Assembly: GCF_002368195.1 (NCBI RefSeq)
Contig: NZ_AP018178.1
Span: forward strand, 186,001 to 250,000
Reading direction: 5' to 3'
Length of the DNA: 64,000 bases
DNA from: Calothrix sp. NIES-2100
GTDB lineage: Bacteria; Cyanobacteriota; Cyanobacteriia; Cyanobacteriales; Nostocaceae
Below are positions 55,056 to 64,000 of the stretch, piece after piece. Under the pieces are notes generated by a model, which saw only the letters and a list, made by a program, of their open reading frames with translations, did no database searches and was not told the DNA's origin. How positions within the stretch are numbered: position 1 is the first letter of the stretch; each line of letters starts with the position of its first letter. The translations under genes and the position numbers were made by a program.

Positions 55056-55676
55056 TCAAGAACTATACTGCCGACATTCCGGGGCTTCTGGGTTGTCTTT
55101 ACAGTATTCTTCAAAAGAGAGTTTGGCTGACTCCATACCTTCAGCTTTTTGATGGGCTGCTTCTGCTTGGAGTTCTTCAACTTCATCCCAAGCGGCGGCG
55201 CAGGCTTTAGAATAGGCTCCTTGTTCGGTACAAATAGCACGGGCTTGTGCGATCGCTTTTTGAATTCTCTCGTCTAGCAGTAAGCTTTTGGGAGCCTCAA
55301 CAAAGTCGCTTTTTGTCAAAATATCGGTCACTGAAATAATCCCTAACAGCTTACCTTTAATCACAGGTGCCCTACGAATCCCAGTATTAGCAAACAACCG
55401 CGCTACATATTCCACACTCAACTCAGGATTGACGACAATGCAAGGCTTGCTCATGATTTCGTAAATTCGTACTTGCTTTGGGTCTTTACCGTAGGCTGTT
55501 ACCTTATAGACAATATCCGTTTCAGTGACTATGCCATAGGCATCATGCTCATGACGACGATCCACAACCAAAGCACGCAATCCTTTTTCCTTCATTAGTC
55601 CCACCGCTTCAGCAACAGTCGCTGAACCACGAATGGTCACTACGTTCTTGGTCATGATATCTTCAGCTTTCATCAT
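55056..55676 (-). CDS. CBS domain-CP12 fusion protein
   Basis: 206 residues from the ATG at 55676, chosen for the AGGAGA 8 bases upstream (55690-55685). Two CBS motifs fill residues about 4-125 (IMTKNVVTIRGSATVAEAV; IMSKPCIVVNPELSVEYVA). The C-terminal 70 are a complete CP12: Cys149/Cys159 pair, core AAWDEVEELQAEAAHQ, then Cys192/Cys201 in EEYCKDNPEAPECR. CP12 binds PRK and GAPDH in a redox-dependent way and shuts down the Calvin cycle in the dark. The CBS pair would add adenylate sensing. Fusions of this type are known in cyanobacteria. Confidence 0.95.
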   Translation of the reverse strand: MMKAEDIMTKNVVTIRGSATVAEAVGLMKEKGLRALVVDRRHEHDAYGIVTETDIVYKVTAYGKDPKQVRIYEIMSKPCIVVNPELSVEYVARLFANTGIRRAPVIKGKLLGIISVTDILTKSDFVEAPKSLLLDERIQKAIAQARAICTEQGAYSKACAAAWDEVEELQAEAAHQKAEGMESAKLSFEEYCKDNPEAPECRQYSS

Positions 55677-55763
55677 TGCTGTAGTCTCCTGGTAAATAAT
55701 ACTATGCGATGCAAGAACAAGGCTGGCAGCGCCTTTATAGGCATATCGACAATGGCAACGCAC

Positions 55764-56083
55764 AGTTGAGTAACTAGAAAATAGCTACAACCATAAACTT
55801 AGACTAGCTTTCAATTCCTGATGATATCCAAAGTGACCATCGCTGAAAAATAGTTATCTTATTCCCCCAGCAAAGCCATACACAATAAACTAATTAGCAA
55901 AAAGTAAATTTTTCACTAATAATTGTCCATCACTAATGACTCATGAAGATTGAGCAGTTAGGATGAAATCAACCTTAAATTTTATTTGAAAATTTTTCTC
56001 AGCAGAAACTTTTTAGTCATCTCTGTATTCGGAAATTACGTAACTTATTATCACCTCTAAGTAAATTCCTCATACCCAAACCT
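55764..56083. other. Intergenic region
   Basis: 320 AT-rich bases between the divergent CBS-CP12 and the low-complexity membrane protein. Nothing is recognised beyond likely promoters. Confidence 0.5.
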
Positions 56084-57241
56084 ATGTCAAATCTTCATTA
56101 TCCCCCCGCCTACTTACGTTATCTTAAAGCCAGACTATTGAATTTAGGGCGACCTAGCTTTTGGGTGACAGCAATTATTTTATCTGTGCTGGGGCTGGTA
56201 ACGTGGGAATTTCTGTCAGATCCAGATGTGTTTACTCAACAGCAGAATCAAGAAGCTAATTCCCCCAAGGTTACTGAATCCTCACTTTCAATTGAAGACA
56301 GAGCTGCGATCGCAGATATTGATAATTTACCAGTCCTGACTCAAGACATAGAACAAGCAAATTTGGCAGCCGGATTAAGTATACCTGAAGAAAATTCCCA
56401 CGCCAAGAACAACCAAAGCTTATTTGATGATGTTATTAGCCAACAACCCTCTGCTACCAATGTTGCCAAATCAAATCCTAGCTTGGGAACAGTTAATGGC
56501 ACATCTACTTTTAAGGATAACAACCCCTTTGTGGTACAAGCAGACAATTTATTGCGATCGGGTTATAGTAATAGCCCATTGTTAGATACTAAATCTTCAA
56601 CTAATTCCTCAGCAGAAATAGAAACTGCAACAACACCCATTGTTAACTCAGGAATAGGATTAGCAAATCAAAGCAAGAAAACTCAAAATTCTGCTAATAT
56701 CAGTCCCTTAGAAGCTGCTATCAATCAATCATCAAACCAGAATATTTCTGATTTCAATACTACAGTTTCTAGCCCCACAAACATTATGGGGACTAGTTCT
56801 GATACTGGAGTAGCATCAATAAACCAAAATTCTTCTAACCAGACAAATATTATGGGGGCTGCTTCATATAACGGAGCAACGATGCCATCAACTAATAGCT
56901 TACCCACTCAAAATGTAGCGCCTAACAATAACTTAAATACGGTCACAAGTTACACTCAACCAACTGCAACAAACCAAAATTCTTACCCTAACTTCAACAA
57001 TAGTCAGCCATTACCTAATGGAATACCAGCAACAACAGTGACACCAACTGTTACTTCTGCTGTCAGCAACAATATTTCACCATATTCTGCGCCAACTTCA
57101 ATACCTGGTGTTGTCAACCCCTCAACTCCCGCAGTATATGGTAATTATGGTACTCAACTACCCCAATCTCGCATTTCTCTTCCTCGCCCAACACCAGGTC
57201 TCTATGGTGGGGTTCAGATTAATGGCTATACCTATCCTTAG
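56084..57241 (+). CDS. Hypothetical Asn/Ser/Thr-rich protein with N-terminal membrane anchor
   Basis: 385 residues. One membrane helix (about 24-42; SFWVTAIILSVLGLVTWEF) follows a basic cytosolic start (YLRYLKARLLNLGRP), so the rest should be outside. The remainder is low-complexity, rich in Asn, Ser, Thr and Pro, with short repeated motifs (TNIMG twice), ending in SLPRPTPGLYGGVQINGYTY. I do not recognise the family. The disordered look suggests a wall-spanning or surface-linked role. Single gene. Confidence 0.65.
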   Translation: MSNLHYPPAYLRYLKARLLNLGRPSFWVTAIILSVLGLVTWEFLSDPDVFTQQQNQEANSPKVTESSLSIEDRAAIADIDNLPVLTQDIEQANLAAGLSIPEENSHAKNNQSLFDDVISQQPSATNVAKSNPSLGTVNGTSTFKDNNPFVVQADNLLRSGYSNSPLLDTKSSTNSSAEIETATTPIVNSGIGLANQSKKTQNSANISPLEAAINQSSNQNISDFNTTVSSPTNIMGTSSDTGVASINQNSSNQTNIMGAASYNGATMPSTNSLPTQNVAPNNNLNTVTSYTQPTATNQNSYPNFNNSQPLPNGIPATTVTPTVTSAVSNNISPYSAPTSIPGVVNPSTPAVYGNYGTQLPQSRISLPRPTPGLYGGVQINGYTYP

Positions 57242-57388
57242 AATAAGCGATCGCTTTTAGTATTTTCAGCGAAAGAGCGATGCCTGAGGCGGGCTGTGCC
57301 AACGCACTGTGGGTAGTTACTTTGGCAATCGCTCTCCCATCATATCCATCAGATAATATCTATGCTTCCTTCATTCCATGTTACGATG

Positions 57389-57415
57389 AAGTAAGGAACT
57401 CAAGTAAGGAGTTTA
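57389..57415 (+). promoter_or_regulatory. Ribosome binding site and repeat before vapB
   Basis: Two near-copies of AAGTAAGGA are 13 bp apart and the second provides AAGGAG at 57406-57411, 8 bases from the ATG. AACTC/GAGTT flank it as an inverted repeat, a possible antitoxin binding site. Confidence 0.5.
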
Positions 57416-57419
57416 AGTA

Positions 57420-57665
57420 ATGACTACTGCAACCATCACGACGAAAGGACAAGTAACTATTCCTAAAGAAATTAGAGATTACCTAAATTTAGACACAGGT
57501 AGCAAGGTTGATTTTGTGATTGATGAAAATGGGATTGTGACACTTATTCCCTTGAATATCCCTGTTCAAAACTTATCAGGGATTTTACATCGTCCAGGGA
57601 TGAAAAGCGCCACTTTAGAGGAAATGGAAACAGCAATCAGAGAAGGTGTAAGTGATTGGGGTTGA
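57420..57665 (+). CDS. vapB: AbrB/MazE-type antitoxin (VapB-like)
   Basis: 81 residues. A SpoVT/AbrB swapped-hairpin DNA-binding domain (TTKGQVTIPKEIRDYLNLDTGSK) covers residues 6-45. A short C-terminal tail (MKSATLEEMETAIREG) should bind the toxin. Overlaps the toxin gene by 14 bp, the typical arrangement. A strong Shine-Dalgarno precedes it. Confidence 0.9.
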   Translation: MTTATITTKGQVTIPKEIRDYLNLDTGSKVDFVIDENGIVTLIPLNIPVQNLSGILHRPGMKSATLEEMETAIREGVSDWG

Positions 57666-58044
57666 TACAAATATTTTAGTGCGCTACCTGACAAAAGATA
57701 ATGAGCAGCAGTGGGAGCAAGCTGTTGAGATTATTGAAGGAAAAGAGCAGTGTTTTATTGCTAATATAGTTCTGTGTGAATTAGTTTGGGTTTTGCGCGG
57801 TAAGCCTTATCAATTTAGTAGAGAAGAAATCAGTGAGACTATAGAGATGATGCTGCAATGTGCAGTTTTTGAGTTAGAAAATCGCTCTGTAGTTTATCAA
57901 GCATTACAGCGTTTTAAGCAAGGAAGCGCAGATTTTTCCCACTATTTGATTGGTGCAGTTGCTCAACAATCTGGTTGTACCACGACAGCAACATTTGACC
58001 GAAAGTTGAGAGACGACAAAGGATTTAATTTATTGGAGTGCTAA
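57652..58044 (+). CDS. vapC: PIN-domain ribonuclease toxin (VapC)
   Basis: 130 residues, GTG start inside vapB. PIN fold with acidic active site: Asp5 in IGVDTNILVRYL, Glu43 in LCELVWVLR, and later Asp residues in SADFSHYLIGAVA and TFDRKLRDD. It would cleave tRNA or other RNA when the antitoxin is lost. Intact, so the pair is probably functional. Confidence 0.92.
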   Translation: MIGVDTNILVRYLTKDNEQQWEQAVEIIEGKEQCFIANIVLCELVWVLRGKPYQFSREEISETIEMMLQCAVFELENRSVVYQALQRFKQGSADFSHYLIGAVAQQSGCTTTATFDRKLRDDKGFNLLEC

Positions 58045-58402
58045 CAAAGCGATGCCTGTGGGGGCTGCGCCAACGCACTGTGGGTAGTCATAAAGGCGAT
58101 CGCTCTTTAAATTCTATAACCCAAAACCTCAGCATATAGGTTGGGGTTTAGCAATGCGCTTTACCCCTAAATTCATTGACGATAGACGAGCGATCGTACT
58201 ATGAAATTGCGCTCTTTGAAATAAGACAATGAAACAGCGTAAATGCGTAGCGGCTTGTCGTTAGACATCGCACTTTGGGTAGTTATTTTGGCGATGCCTG
58301 GGTTGGGCTGCGCTAACGCACTTCATAATCTATGACATTAAAAAACCATAGACCTGTAGCGCCTTGTTGTTAGACTAACGCAATAGCACTCAGATTAATT
58401 AC
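58045..58402. repeat. Region of dispersed repeats between vapC and Uma2
   Basis: Contains two GCGATGCCTG-type elements (58049 and 58293) and an 83-bp segment (58075-58157; CACTGTGGGTAGTCATAAAG, CTCTTTAAATTCTATAACCC) that recurs at 59081-59160 on the other side of the Uma2 gene. No coding sequence is supported. Confidence 0.75.
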
Positions 58403-58879
58403 TTACCGTTGAATTTGCTTAGGAAATTTAGGGACTAATAAAGATTGTTCTAATTCACCTTGTTCATTATAGAATTTCATTTCACCTTGTTCATTACATA
58501 ACCATACTTCTATAGCTTTAGCTTCTAAATATAATTTTTGTTTAAATTCCATTTCTTCCAAACTGTTACCACTGGATTTAACTTCTACACAGATTTCTGG
58601 TGCAATCGACGCTGAAACTTCATTTTCAATTTGCGTAAATCGTTCCTCTGAACACCAAACAACATCAGCAACTTTAACCCCATCTGACGTATCTATAGCG
58701 CATTCTGGCATAACTTCTCCGGTATTCAGTAGAGATTCTAATAAACGTTGGATTCTCCCTTGGTAAAAAGAATGTTTAATTTTTACGGGACTCATGACAA
58801 TTTGACCCCATTTATTTAATTCGATTTTGAAGGGTAAATCTTGTAAATTTTTATTTTCACAAACTTCTTCCCATCTCAT
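58403..58879 (-). CDS. Uma2 family protein, divergent short form
   Basis: 158 residues from the ATG at 58879 (MRWEEVCENKNLQDLPFKIE), which has GGA 11 bases upstream. ATGs at 58933 and 58975 are in frame, but the last lies in a dispersed repeat. Core: GQIVMSPVKIKHS, SDGVKVADVVWCSEERF, APEICVEVKSSGNSL and MEFKQKLYLEAKAIEVWL, all Uma2-like with the acidic residues kept. The gene is bracketed by direct repeats (58075-58157 and 59081-59160). Confidence 0.85.
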   Translation of the reverse strand: MRWEEVCENKNLQDLPFKIELNKWGQIVMSPVKIKHSFYQGRIQRLLESLLNTGEVMPECAIDTSDGVKVADVVWCSEERFTQIENEVSASIAPEICVEVKSSGNSLEEMEFKQKLYLEAKAIEVWLCNEQGEMKFYNEQGELEQSLLVPKFPKQIQR

Positions 58880-59234
58880 AATTAATATGTTCCGAGAGCG
58901 AGAGAACGATTGATTTAATTTTAACTGATTCATAAAGAGCGATGCCTGCGGCGGGCTGCGCCAACGCACTTTCATCTACAACCACAAAAGAGCGATGCCT
59001 GCGGCAGGCTGCGCCAACGCACTCTGGGTAATTACAGAGGCGATCGCACTTGAATATGTATGAGAATGGGAAAGCGATCGCACTCTGGGTAATTACTTTG
59101 GCGATCGCTCTTTAAATTCTATGACCCAAAACCACAGGATAGGGGTAGGGGTTTAGCAATGCTAAACCCTTACATTTATTCAGGATACAAGAGCGATCGC
59201 GCGTTTTCTCCCTATGTCACCTAACCTTTAAGCA
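58880..59234. repeat. Repeat-rich gap after giant gene 2
   Basis: Holds two GCGATGCCTG elements (58939 and 58992), a HIP1-bearing unit related to the 42.4-kb array (59036-59110), and the second copy of the 83-bp repeat (59081-59160). A further HIP1 site is at about 59192. No gene. Confidence 0.8.
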
Positions 59235-62200
59235 TTAAGCTCTAGGGACTCTAATATACCTATCAGGATTAGTTGCAAGGTAGTCAAAAATACGATGTAG
59301 TGTCCCAGATCCTCCACCATCATAATTTGTACTATAGTGAGACTCTGAAACTACAACTCTTTTTACACCAGAGCCATCAATATATACACGCTCAACCACA
59401 GCCACATGATTCATTTGACGCTGGACACCACTAGAATCTGTATACCATCTTGTCCATTGTGCAATGTCACCAAATTGTACATCATTGCTACTTACAATGG
59501 TTGCTCCATTGGAAAGCTGATTATGCCACTGATTAGCATTACCAGACATCGAATTAAGTGCAGCAGTACTGCCACCCAATTCTTTGACACGACCATAAGC
59601 GTACCAAGTACAATTTCCTTCTGTTGAACCAGTAGCATTCACAAGGCTTGATCCATAGCCTGATTGGGCAAATATGTTTCCAGTTGTATAAAACTGAGGA
59701 CGATCTTTAAAATATTGCGCTCCCTGAGTTGTGAGCATAGGACTATAAGCTGGTGCTGTCACATCTTTCAACACCAAATCGACATAAGCATCTCCGACAC
59801 TTTCAAACATATTAATCTTGAAGTCAAATGTGCCTGATTCTGGTGCAACAAATGTCCACTTCACCGCATTACCATAAGCACCAGGTTGCCATACACCATT
59901 TAAAGCATCAGGAGTAATATTAAACGCACCACCGCCCAGTTTATGAGCAAATATTTGATAACCATCATCTGAACGTACCCAAACTTCATAGGTATGTCCT
60001 GCTTCTAAGTTCTTGCGAGTATAAGCGTGCATCGCAAAGAAATCAGTAGGAACATTGGGCGCAGGTGAACCACTACCCCAATTTTGTGAATTCATCCCCC
60101 ATTGTCCATCACCACGGACATTTCCACCTAGGTTCACTGTGCCAATTTTATGAGCATCATCCATAATTGGATTTCCTTGCCCATTCCAGTGGAAAAAGGT
60201 GGCATTCCATGAGTTAACTATGCCATCAGGATTGCCAAAGTTGTCATAGGGTTGATACTTGACAATTTCATAATTTAGTTGAGCGGCTCCTCCATTTTCT
60301 TTGTATTCAATGGTAACGGGATAATAACCACCAGAGGATGTGAAATAATCTGATAAATTAACAGTTTGATCTACCCACTGATCAATAATTAATTCATTGC
60401 CAATCCAAACCCTGACTCCATCATCTGAACTCAGATTAATTTTATAGAGTCCCGCAGCTAAATAACGTTCACTTTTGAATCGTGCTGAAAAGGCATCAAC
60501 AGGAGTATTGGGAGGCGCACCTGAACCCCAGTTCCGACTAAAATTACCAGTGACATCGGTAAAACCTTCAGCATAGGTAGGCGTACCTGACAAATCTTTA
60601 TTACCAAAATATTCGGCTGTCCAAATGCCAACAGGATCGGATTTACCAACAATAGTCCAATTGCGATCGGCTGTATCTTGAATATCCAAATCGCTGGTGT
60701 GGGTAGTACCATTCATCAACCAGACGACGTTTTGACCATTGGCATAATTACGCCAGATAATATCAGATTTAGCATCATTGTTAAAATCTCCTGCGCCCAT
60801 AATATGCCAGTTGAGATCGGCAACTTTCTCAATGGTGGCGATACTAGTACGATTTACACCATTCATCAACCAAATGGAATTATCCCCTGTAGCTGCATTA
60901 CGCCAGAGAATATCAATCTTGCCATCACTGTTAAAGTCACCTGTTCCGACGATGCGTTGATTTAGATCAGCCATTGAGTCTAAATCAACTCGATTGATCA
61001 CGTTATATCCTTGCATCATCCAAACGTGATTAGCACCTGTTACATAGTTACGCAAGAGAATATCTACATTACCATCTTGGTTAAAATCGCCTGTTCCGGC
61101 AATATGCCAGTCATTACTATTTATTGCTTCAATCTCGATAGTCTGAACGTGCTGATTACCATTCATCAACCAAATACGAGTATAACCAGGAGAACCTACC
61201 CAATGATAACGCTGAATAATATCCGTGTTACCATCGTTATTGAAATCTCCTGTTCCTACAAAATTCCAAGCTCCATCATTTTTATCAAACCCATCATCAA
61301 TATCTATCCAATTACCTGTAGTGCCATTCATTGCCCAAGCACCAAATTCTCCATTGGATAGATTCCGCCACAGGATATCATTTGTACCGTCTTTATTAAA
61401 GTCGGTAACTAAACCTAAATGATTGGGTTTGCTGTTTGCAGGAGTTTCTTTTAACTCGACATTAAAGGCTGACCATCCTAAATGGTCATAACCTTGAATA
61501 TAGAAGTCATAATCTCCAGTTTGATTGACATTAAAGTATAATGTCGTACTTGGTTCTTGATCGCTACGAATACGCCAGTCTGAACCAAGATAGGTGATCT
61601 CACCTGTCACTAAATTCTTGACAAAGAAGCGTGTACCATCATCAGATTGAGTAGTAACTTGATAGGTTTTTCCGTTTTCTAAACGGGTAGTTGTCCACGC
61701 TTGCATTACAAAGTTATCGCTTTGAACATTTGGTGCTGGATTTCTTTCTCCAAATTTCGCATTCAAAAGGATAGTATTACCAGTTGGTTGTGCAGCAGAT
61801 TGACGATAGATTTTGACAGTGTATGAGCCTTGATTATTCAAATAATCACTGTCATTGACGTAGAAATCAACTCGTTGACCATTTCCTAGAACTTCATAAG
61901 TATAAACATGATCCGCTCGATATTCTCCCCAGAAGTCGTCATTTCCTCCACCAAGCAGATCAGAGAATAAACCTATATCTGGTGGTATTGAATCTCCTGC
62001 AACGCTACTCCAGTTATTCTGACTATAAAAACGCGCATCTGCTTGCCATCCACTTAAATTAGTAGCTGGATTCCAACTACCAGATGCTTCAATTCGATAA
62101 CGTACACCCGCTTCTAAGACTGAAGAATTAACTTTTGGTTGTCCAATAGGAGCAACATTAGCTCTCGAATCAACCGTCAACGTTTCAAACGGTGTAGATT

Positions 62201-64000
62201 CATAAACAAATCCATTCTGCCAACCCAAATTTACAGTGGCAACAGGATGATTGAAGTCGTAACTATTAACGGCCGAATAATTTGTATCGTTCCGATTGAT
62301 GAAACTGACATTCCATTGTTTTGGATTAACAGGTAAACCCTGATTTGGATTTACCCAAGTGGGATTATTTACTAATGTGCCATTGCGCTGGACAAAACTA
62401 GAATCAATAGCTACATTTCCTGCGCTCTCATTGAATTTCCAATTACCTACTAATCCTGCTTCATTGCCATTTAATTCATGATTCAGATAATTTTTGATAT
62501 CAGCTTGAGTTCGGGCTGTATTCCAAATTCTGACATCATCTATCTGTCCCTTAAGATAAGCATCAGCACTCCAATTACTGCGCCCTATATAGTTATTAGT
62601 TCGGGTAACATTTAAAGGAGCTAAAACATTTCCTGAAGCTTTTAGTTCTCCATTCCAATAAATGTATCCGTTCCCTTGTCCATCATTAACAGCAGCAACA
62701 TGTACCCATTGTTGCGTGGGGAATACATCATTGGTGATAATTTTTTGAGTATTTGCTCCTTGGAAACTTTCCCAGAACATCTTACCAGAATTTTCAACAT
62801 ACCCAAGGATAATATTGTTATTATTGGCTCCATTCCCTAAGTCAATAATCCGTGACCAAAGTTGATGTTGATCAACATAAACCCATGCTTCCACTGTCAC
62901 AGAACCACCAAAACTTGTAGCGGGGACATTAACATAATCATCCACACCATCAAATTTGAGATTATTTCCCAAATTACTATCAGCAATTCGGACAATAGCT
63001 TGAGTGTTATTTCCTAAACCATAGCTATTATTCGCTTGTAAACTGAGAACAATAGTTTCATCACCTTCAGTGATTAAATCATCCTTAACATTAATGGGAA
63101 GCGTGACGCTACTTTGTCCCACAGGAATGATAACAGAACCAGTTAATGTATCGTAATCAGTACCATTAGTCCCTGTTCCTTGTACCGTATAATTCACAGT
63201 TAATGCTTGTGTCGTAACTCCGGTACGACTAAAAGTAAATTGACCTGGGTTTGTCGTTTGTCCGGCTAGAGTTTCACCTGCATTAATATCTGTGGCGCTG
63301 ATGGTAACTGTCGGTTTATCGTTGTCTACAATGTTGAGTGTAGCAGTCTTGACTGTACCCAAATTGTAATTCGCATCAGTTGCTAAGGTCAGGACAACTG
63401 TTTCACTACCCTCGAATTCCAAATCATCAATGGGATTAATATCAATGTTGGCTGTGGATGAACCAGCCGCAAAGGTGACACTGTTGGTTAAAGAGTTGTA
63501 ATCTGTACCATTGGTTGCTGTCCCCGTGACTGTGTAATAGACTGTGACTGCGTTAGTCGTATTGACTGTGCGGGTTAGGGTAAATCTACCGGGATTTGCG
63601 GTTTGTCCAGTTAAGGTTTCGCCAGCAGTGGTATCTGTGGCACTGATGGTAATTGTGGGTTTATCGTTATCTACAATGCTGACAGTAGCAGCTTTGGCTG
63701 TACCTAAAATGTAATCAGTACCAGTTGCTAAGGTGAGTACAACTGTCTCAGTGTTTTCAAGGAGGACATCATCAATGGGAATAATATCAACATTGGCTGT
63801 GGATGAACCAGCTGCAAAGGTGACGCTGTTGCTGAGTGCATTGTAATCTGTACCATTGGTTGCTGTTCCCGTAATTGTGTAATTGACTGTCAGTGCTGAA
63901 TCAGTATTTCCTGTACGAGTCAGGGTAAATTTACCGGGGTTTGTTAATTGTCCAGCTAAAGTTTCACCTGCACTGTTATCTGTGGCGCTGATGGTAATTG
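59235..64000 (-). CDS. Giant exoprotein 2 (5' end outside window): Calx-beta, LamG, VCBS-like, PA14-like, CHAP
   Basis: The frame is open from the right edge to 59235; at least 1588 residues are in view and the start is beyond 64000. From the N-terminal side: at least three Calx-beta repeats, a LamG domain (near 62950-62500), a beta-sandwich part (about 62100-61800), five VCBS/FG-GAP-like repeats (DFNNDGNTDI type, about 61420-60650), PA14-like segments (60600-60300 and 60200-59780), and a CHAP amidase domain at the end with Cys in GNCTWYAYGRV and His in MNHVAVVERV. The CHAP domain probably cleaves peptidoglycan. LamG DNA is close to that of giant gene 1. Confidence 0.9.
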   Translation of the reverse strand, partial: ITISATDNSAGETLAGQLTNPGKFTLTRTGNTDSALTVNYTITGTATNGTDYNALSNSVTFAAGSSTANVDIIPIDDVLLENTETVVLTLATGTDYILGTAKAATVSIVDNDKPTITISATDTTAGETLTGQTANPGRFTLTRTVNTTNAVTVYYTVTGTATNGTDYNSLTNSVTFAAGSSTANIDINPIDDLEFEGSETVVLTLATDANYNLGTVKTATLNIVDNDKPTVTISATDINAGETLAGQTTNPGQFTFSRTGVTTQALTVNYTVQGTGTNGTDYDTLTGSVIIPVGQSSVTLPINVKDDLITEGDETIVLSLQANNSYGLGNNTQAIVRIADSNLGNNLKFDGVDDYVNVPATSFGGSVTVEAWVYVDQHQLWSRIIDLGNGANNNNIILGYVENSGKMFWESFQGANTQKIITNDVFPTQQWVHVAAVNDGQGNGYIYWNGELKASGNVLAPLNVTRTNNYIGRSNWSADAYLKGQIDDVRIWNTARTQADIKNYLNHELNGNEAGLVGNWKFNESAGNVAIDSSFVQRNGTLVNNPTWVNPNQGLPVNPKQWNVSFINRNDTNYSAVNSYDFNHPVATVNLGWQNGFVYESTPFETLTVDSRANVAPIGQPKVNSSVLEAGVRYRIEASGSWNPATNLSGWQADARFYSQNNWSSVAGDSIPPDIGLFSDLLGGGNDDFWGEYRADHVYTYEVLGNGQRVDFYVNDSDYLNNQGSYTVKIYRQSAAQPTGNTILLNAKFGERNPAPNVQSDNFVMQAWTTTRLENGKTYQVTTQSDDGTRFFVKNLVTGEITYLGSDWRIRSDQEPSTTLYFNVNQTGDYDFYIQGYDHLGWSAFNVELKETPANSKPNHLGLVTDFNKDGTNDILWRNLSNGEFGAWAMNGTTGNWIDIDDGFDKNDGAWNFVGTGDFNNDGNTDIIQRYHWVGSPGYTRIWLMNGNQHVQTIEIEAINSNDWHIAGTGDFNQDGNVDILLRNYVTGANHVWMMQGYNVINRVDLDSMADLNQRIVGTGDFNSDGKIDILWRNAATGDNSIWLMNGVNRTSIATIEKVADLNWHIMGAGDFNNDAKSDIIWRNYANGQNVVWLMNGTTHTSDLDIQDTADRNWTIVGKSDPVGIWTAEYFGNKDLSGTPTYAEGFTDVTGNFSRNWGSGAPPNTPVDAFSARFKSERYLAAGLYKINLSSDDGVRVWIGNELIIDQWVDQTVNLSDYFTSSGGYYPVTIEYKENGGAAQLNYEIVKYQPYDNFGNPDGIVNSWNATFFHWNGQGNPIMDDAHKIGTVNLGGNVRGDGQWGMNSQNWGSGSPAPNVPTDFFAMHAYTRKNLEAGHTYEVWVRSDDGYQIFAHKLGGGAFNITPDALNGVWQPGAYGNAVKWTFVAPESGTFDFKINMFESVGDAYVDLVLKDVTAPAYSPMLTTQGAQYFKDRPQFYTTGNIFAQSGYGSSLVNATGSTEGNCTWYAYGRVKELGGSTAALNSMSGNANQWHNQLSNGATIVSSNDVQFGDIAQWTRWYTDSSGVQRQMNHVAVVERVYIDGSGVKRVVVSESHYSTNYDGGGSGTLHRIFDYLATNPDRYIRVPRA

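Noticed and set aside
54948..55210. Three overlapping small frames after the LptF/G gene
   Set aside because: They arise from the GGGCATT and C-rich tandem repeats and the antisense of the CBS-CP12 gene.
57420..58044. Degenerate toxin-antitoxin pair
   Set aside because: Both genes are intact with a good ribosome binding site and the PIN active-site acids present.

Overview
The window comes from a filamentous, probably heterocyst-forming cyanobacterium of the Nostocales (Nostoc, Calothrix or a relative). The evidence is the dense scatter of HIP1 octamers (GCGATCGC), a psbA gene for photosystem II protein D1, ferredoxin-thioredoxin reductase, a CBS-CP12 Calvin-cycle regulator, a HetI-type phosphopantetheinyl transferase, many cyanobacteria-specific DUF families (DUF3370, DUF3611), and the heptamer short tandem repeats typical of Nostoc-type genomes. 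No rRNA, CRISPR array, transposase or phage module is visible. The only tRNA is tRNA-Ala(UGC).

Layout. 1-17 kb is mostly housekeeping: the 3' end of topA, a 45-codon small ORF, aroQ, an ADP-ribosylglycohydrolase-like protein, a 7TM-HD c-di-AMP-type phosphodiesterase, a GC-rich pirin that looks acquired, an Uma2 nuclease-like protein, two TspO-type membrane proteins, a two-gene histidine kinase operon, hetI, and DUF3370 and DUF3611 proteins. 17-25 kb holds trhO, tRNA-Ala, a low-oxygen-type psbA (D1') with a good promoter and terminator, a convergent ArsR regulator, a DUF4142 protein, the ftrC-DUF309 pair, a DUF58 protein and a PilT-type ATPase. 25.5-38.8 kb is the signalling and conflict part: a brnT/brnA toxin-antitoxin pair whose toxin has an amber stop, a caspase-like/TPR protein with a small upstream partner resembling EACC1, typA, a Ser/Thr kinase fused to an LRAT-like domain, a signal peptidase I homologue with Ala in place of the nucleophile Ser, a second Uma2, prs, and a second Ser/Thr kinase with a PT-repeat tail. 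39-42 kb has bioD, an M20 amidohydrolase and an Rpn/DUF4351 nuclease-like protein.

42.6-64 kb is framed by two giant paralogous surface or exoproteins on the minus strand. The first (2704 residues) has an EEEGH domain, seven Calx-beta repeats, two LamG, PA14-like and four LysM domains, and an unrecognised C-terminal domain. The second runs off the right end and carries Calx-beta, LamG, VCBS/FG-GAP-like and PA14-like domains with a C-terminal CHAP amidase domain. Similar HIP1-rich repeats lie just downstream of both. Between them are a papain-like protein, an lptA-lptB-lptF/G lipopolysaccharide transport cluster, the CBS-CP12 fusion, a low-complexity membrane-anchored protein, a VapBC pair and a third Uma2.

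The strongest candidates for undescribed biology are the pair of giant exoproteins that share a repeat-built body but end in different C-terminal domains, the caspase-TPR plus small-partner operon, and the kinase-LRAT fusion next to the nucleophile-less signal peptidase. Domain calls come from reading motifs by eye; no database search was possible.
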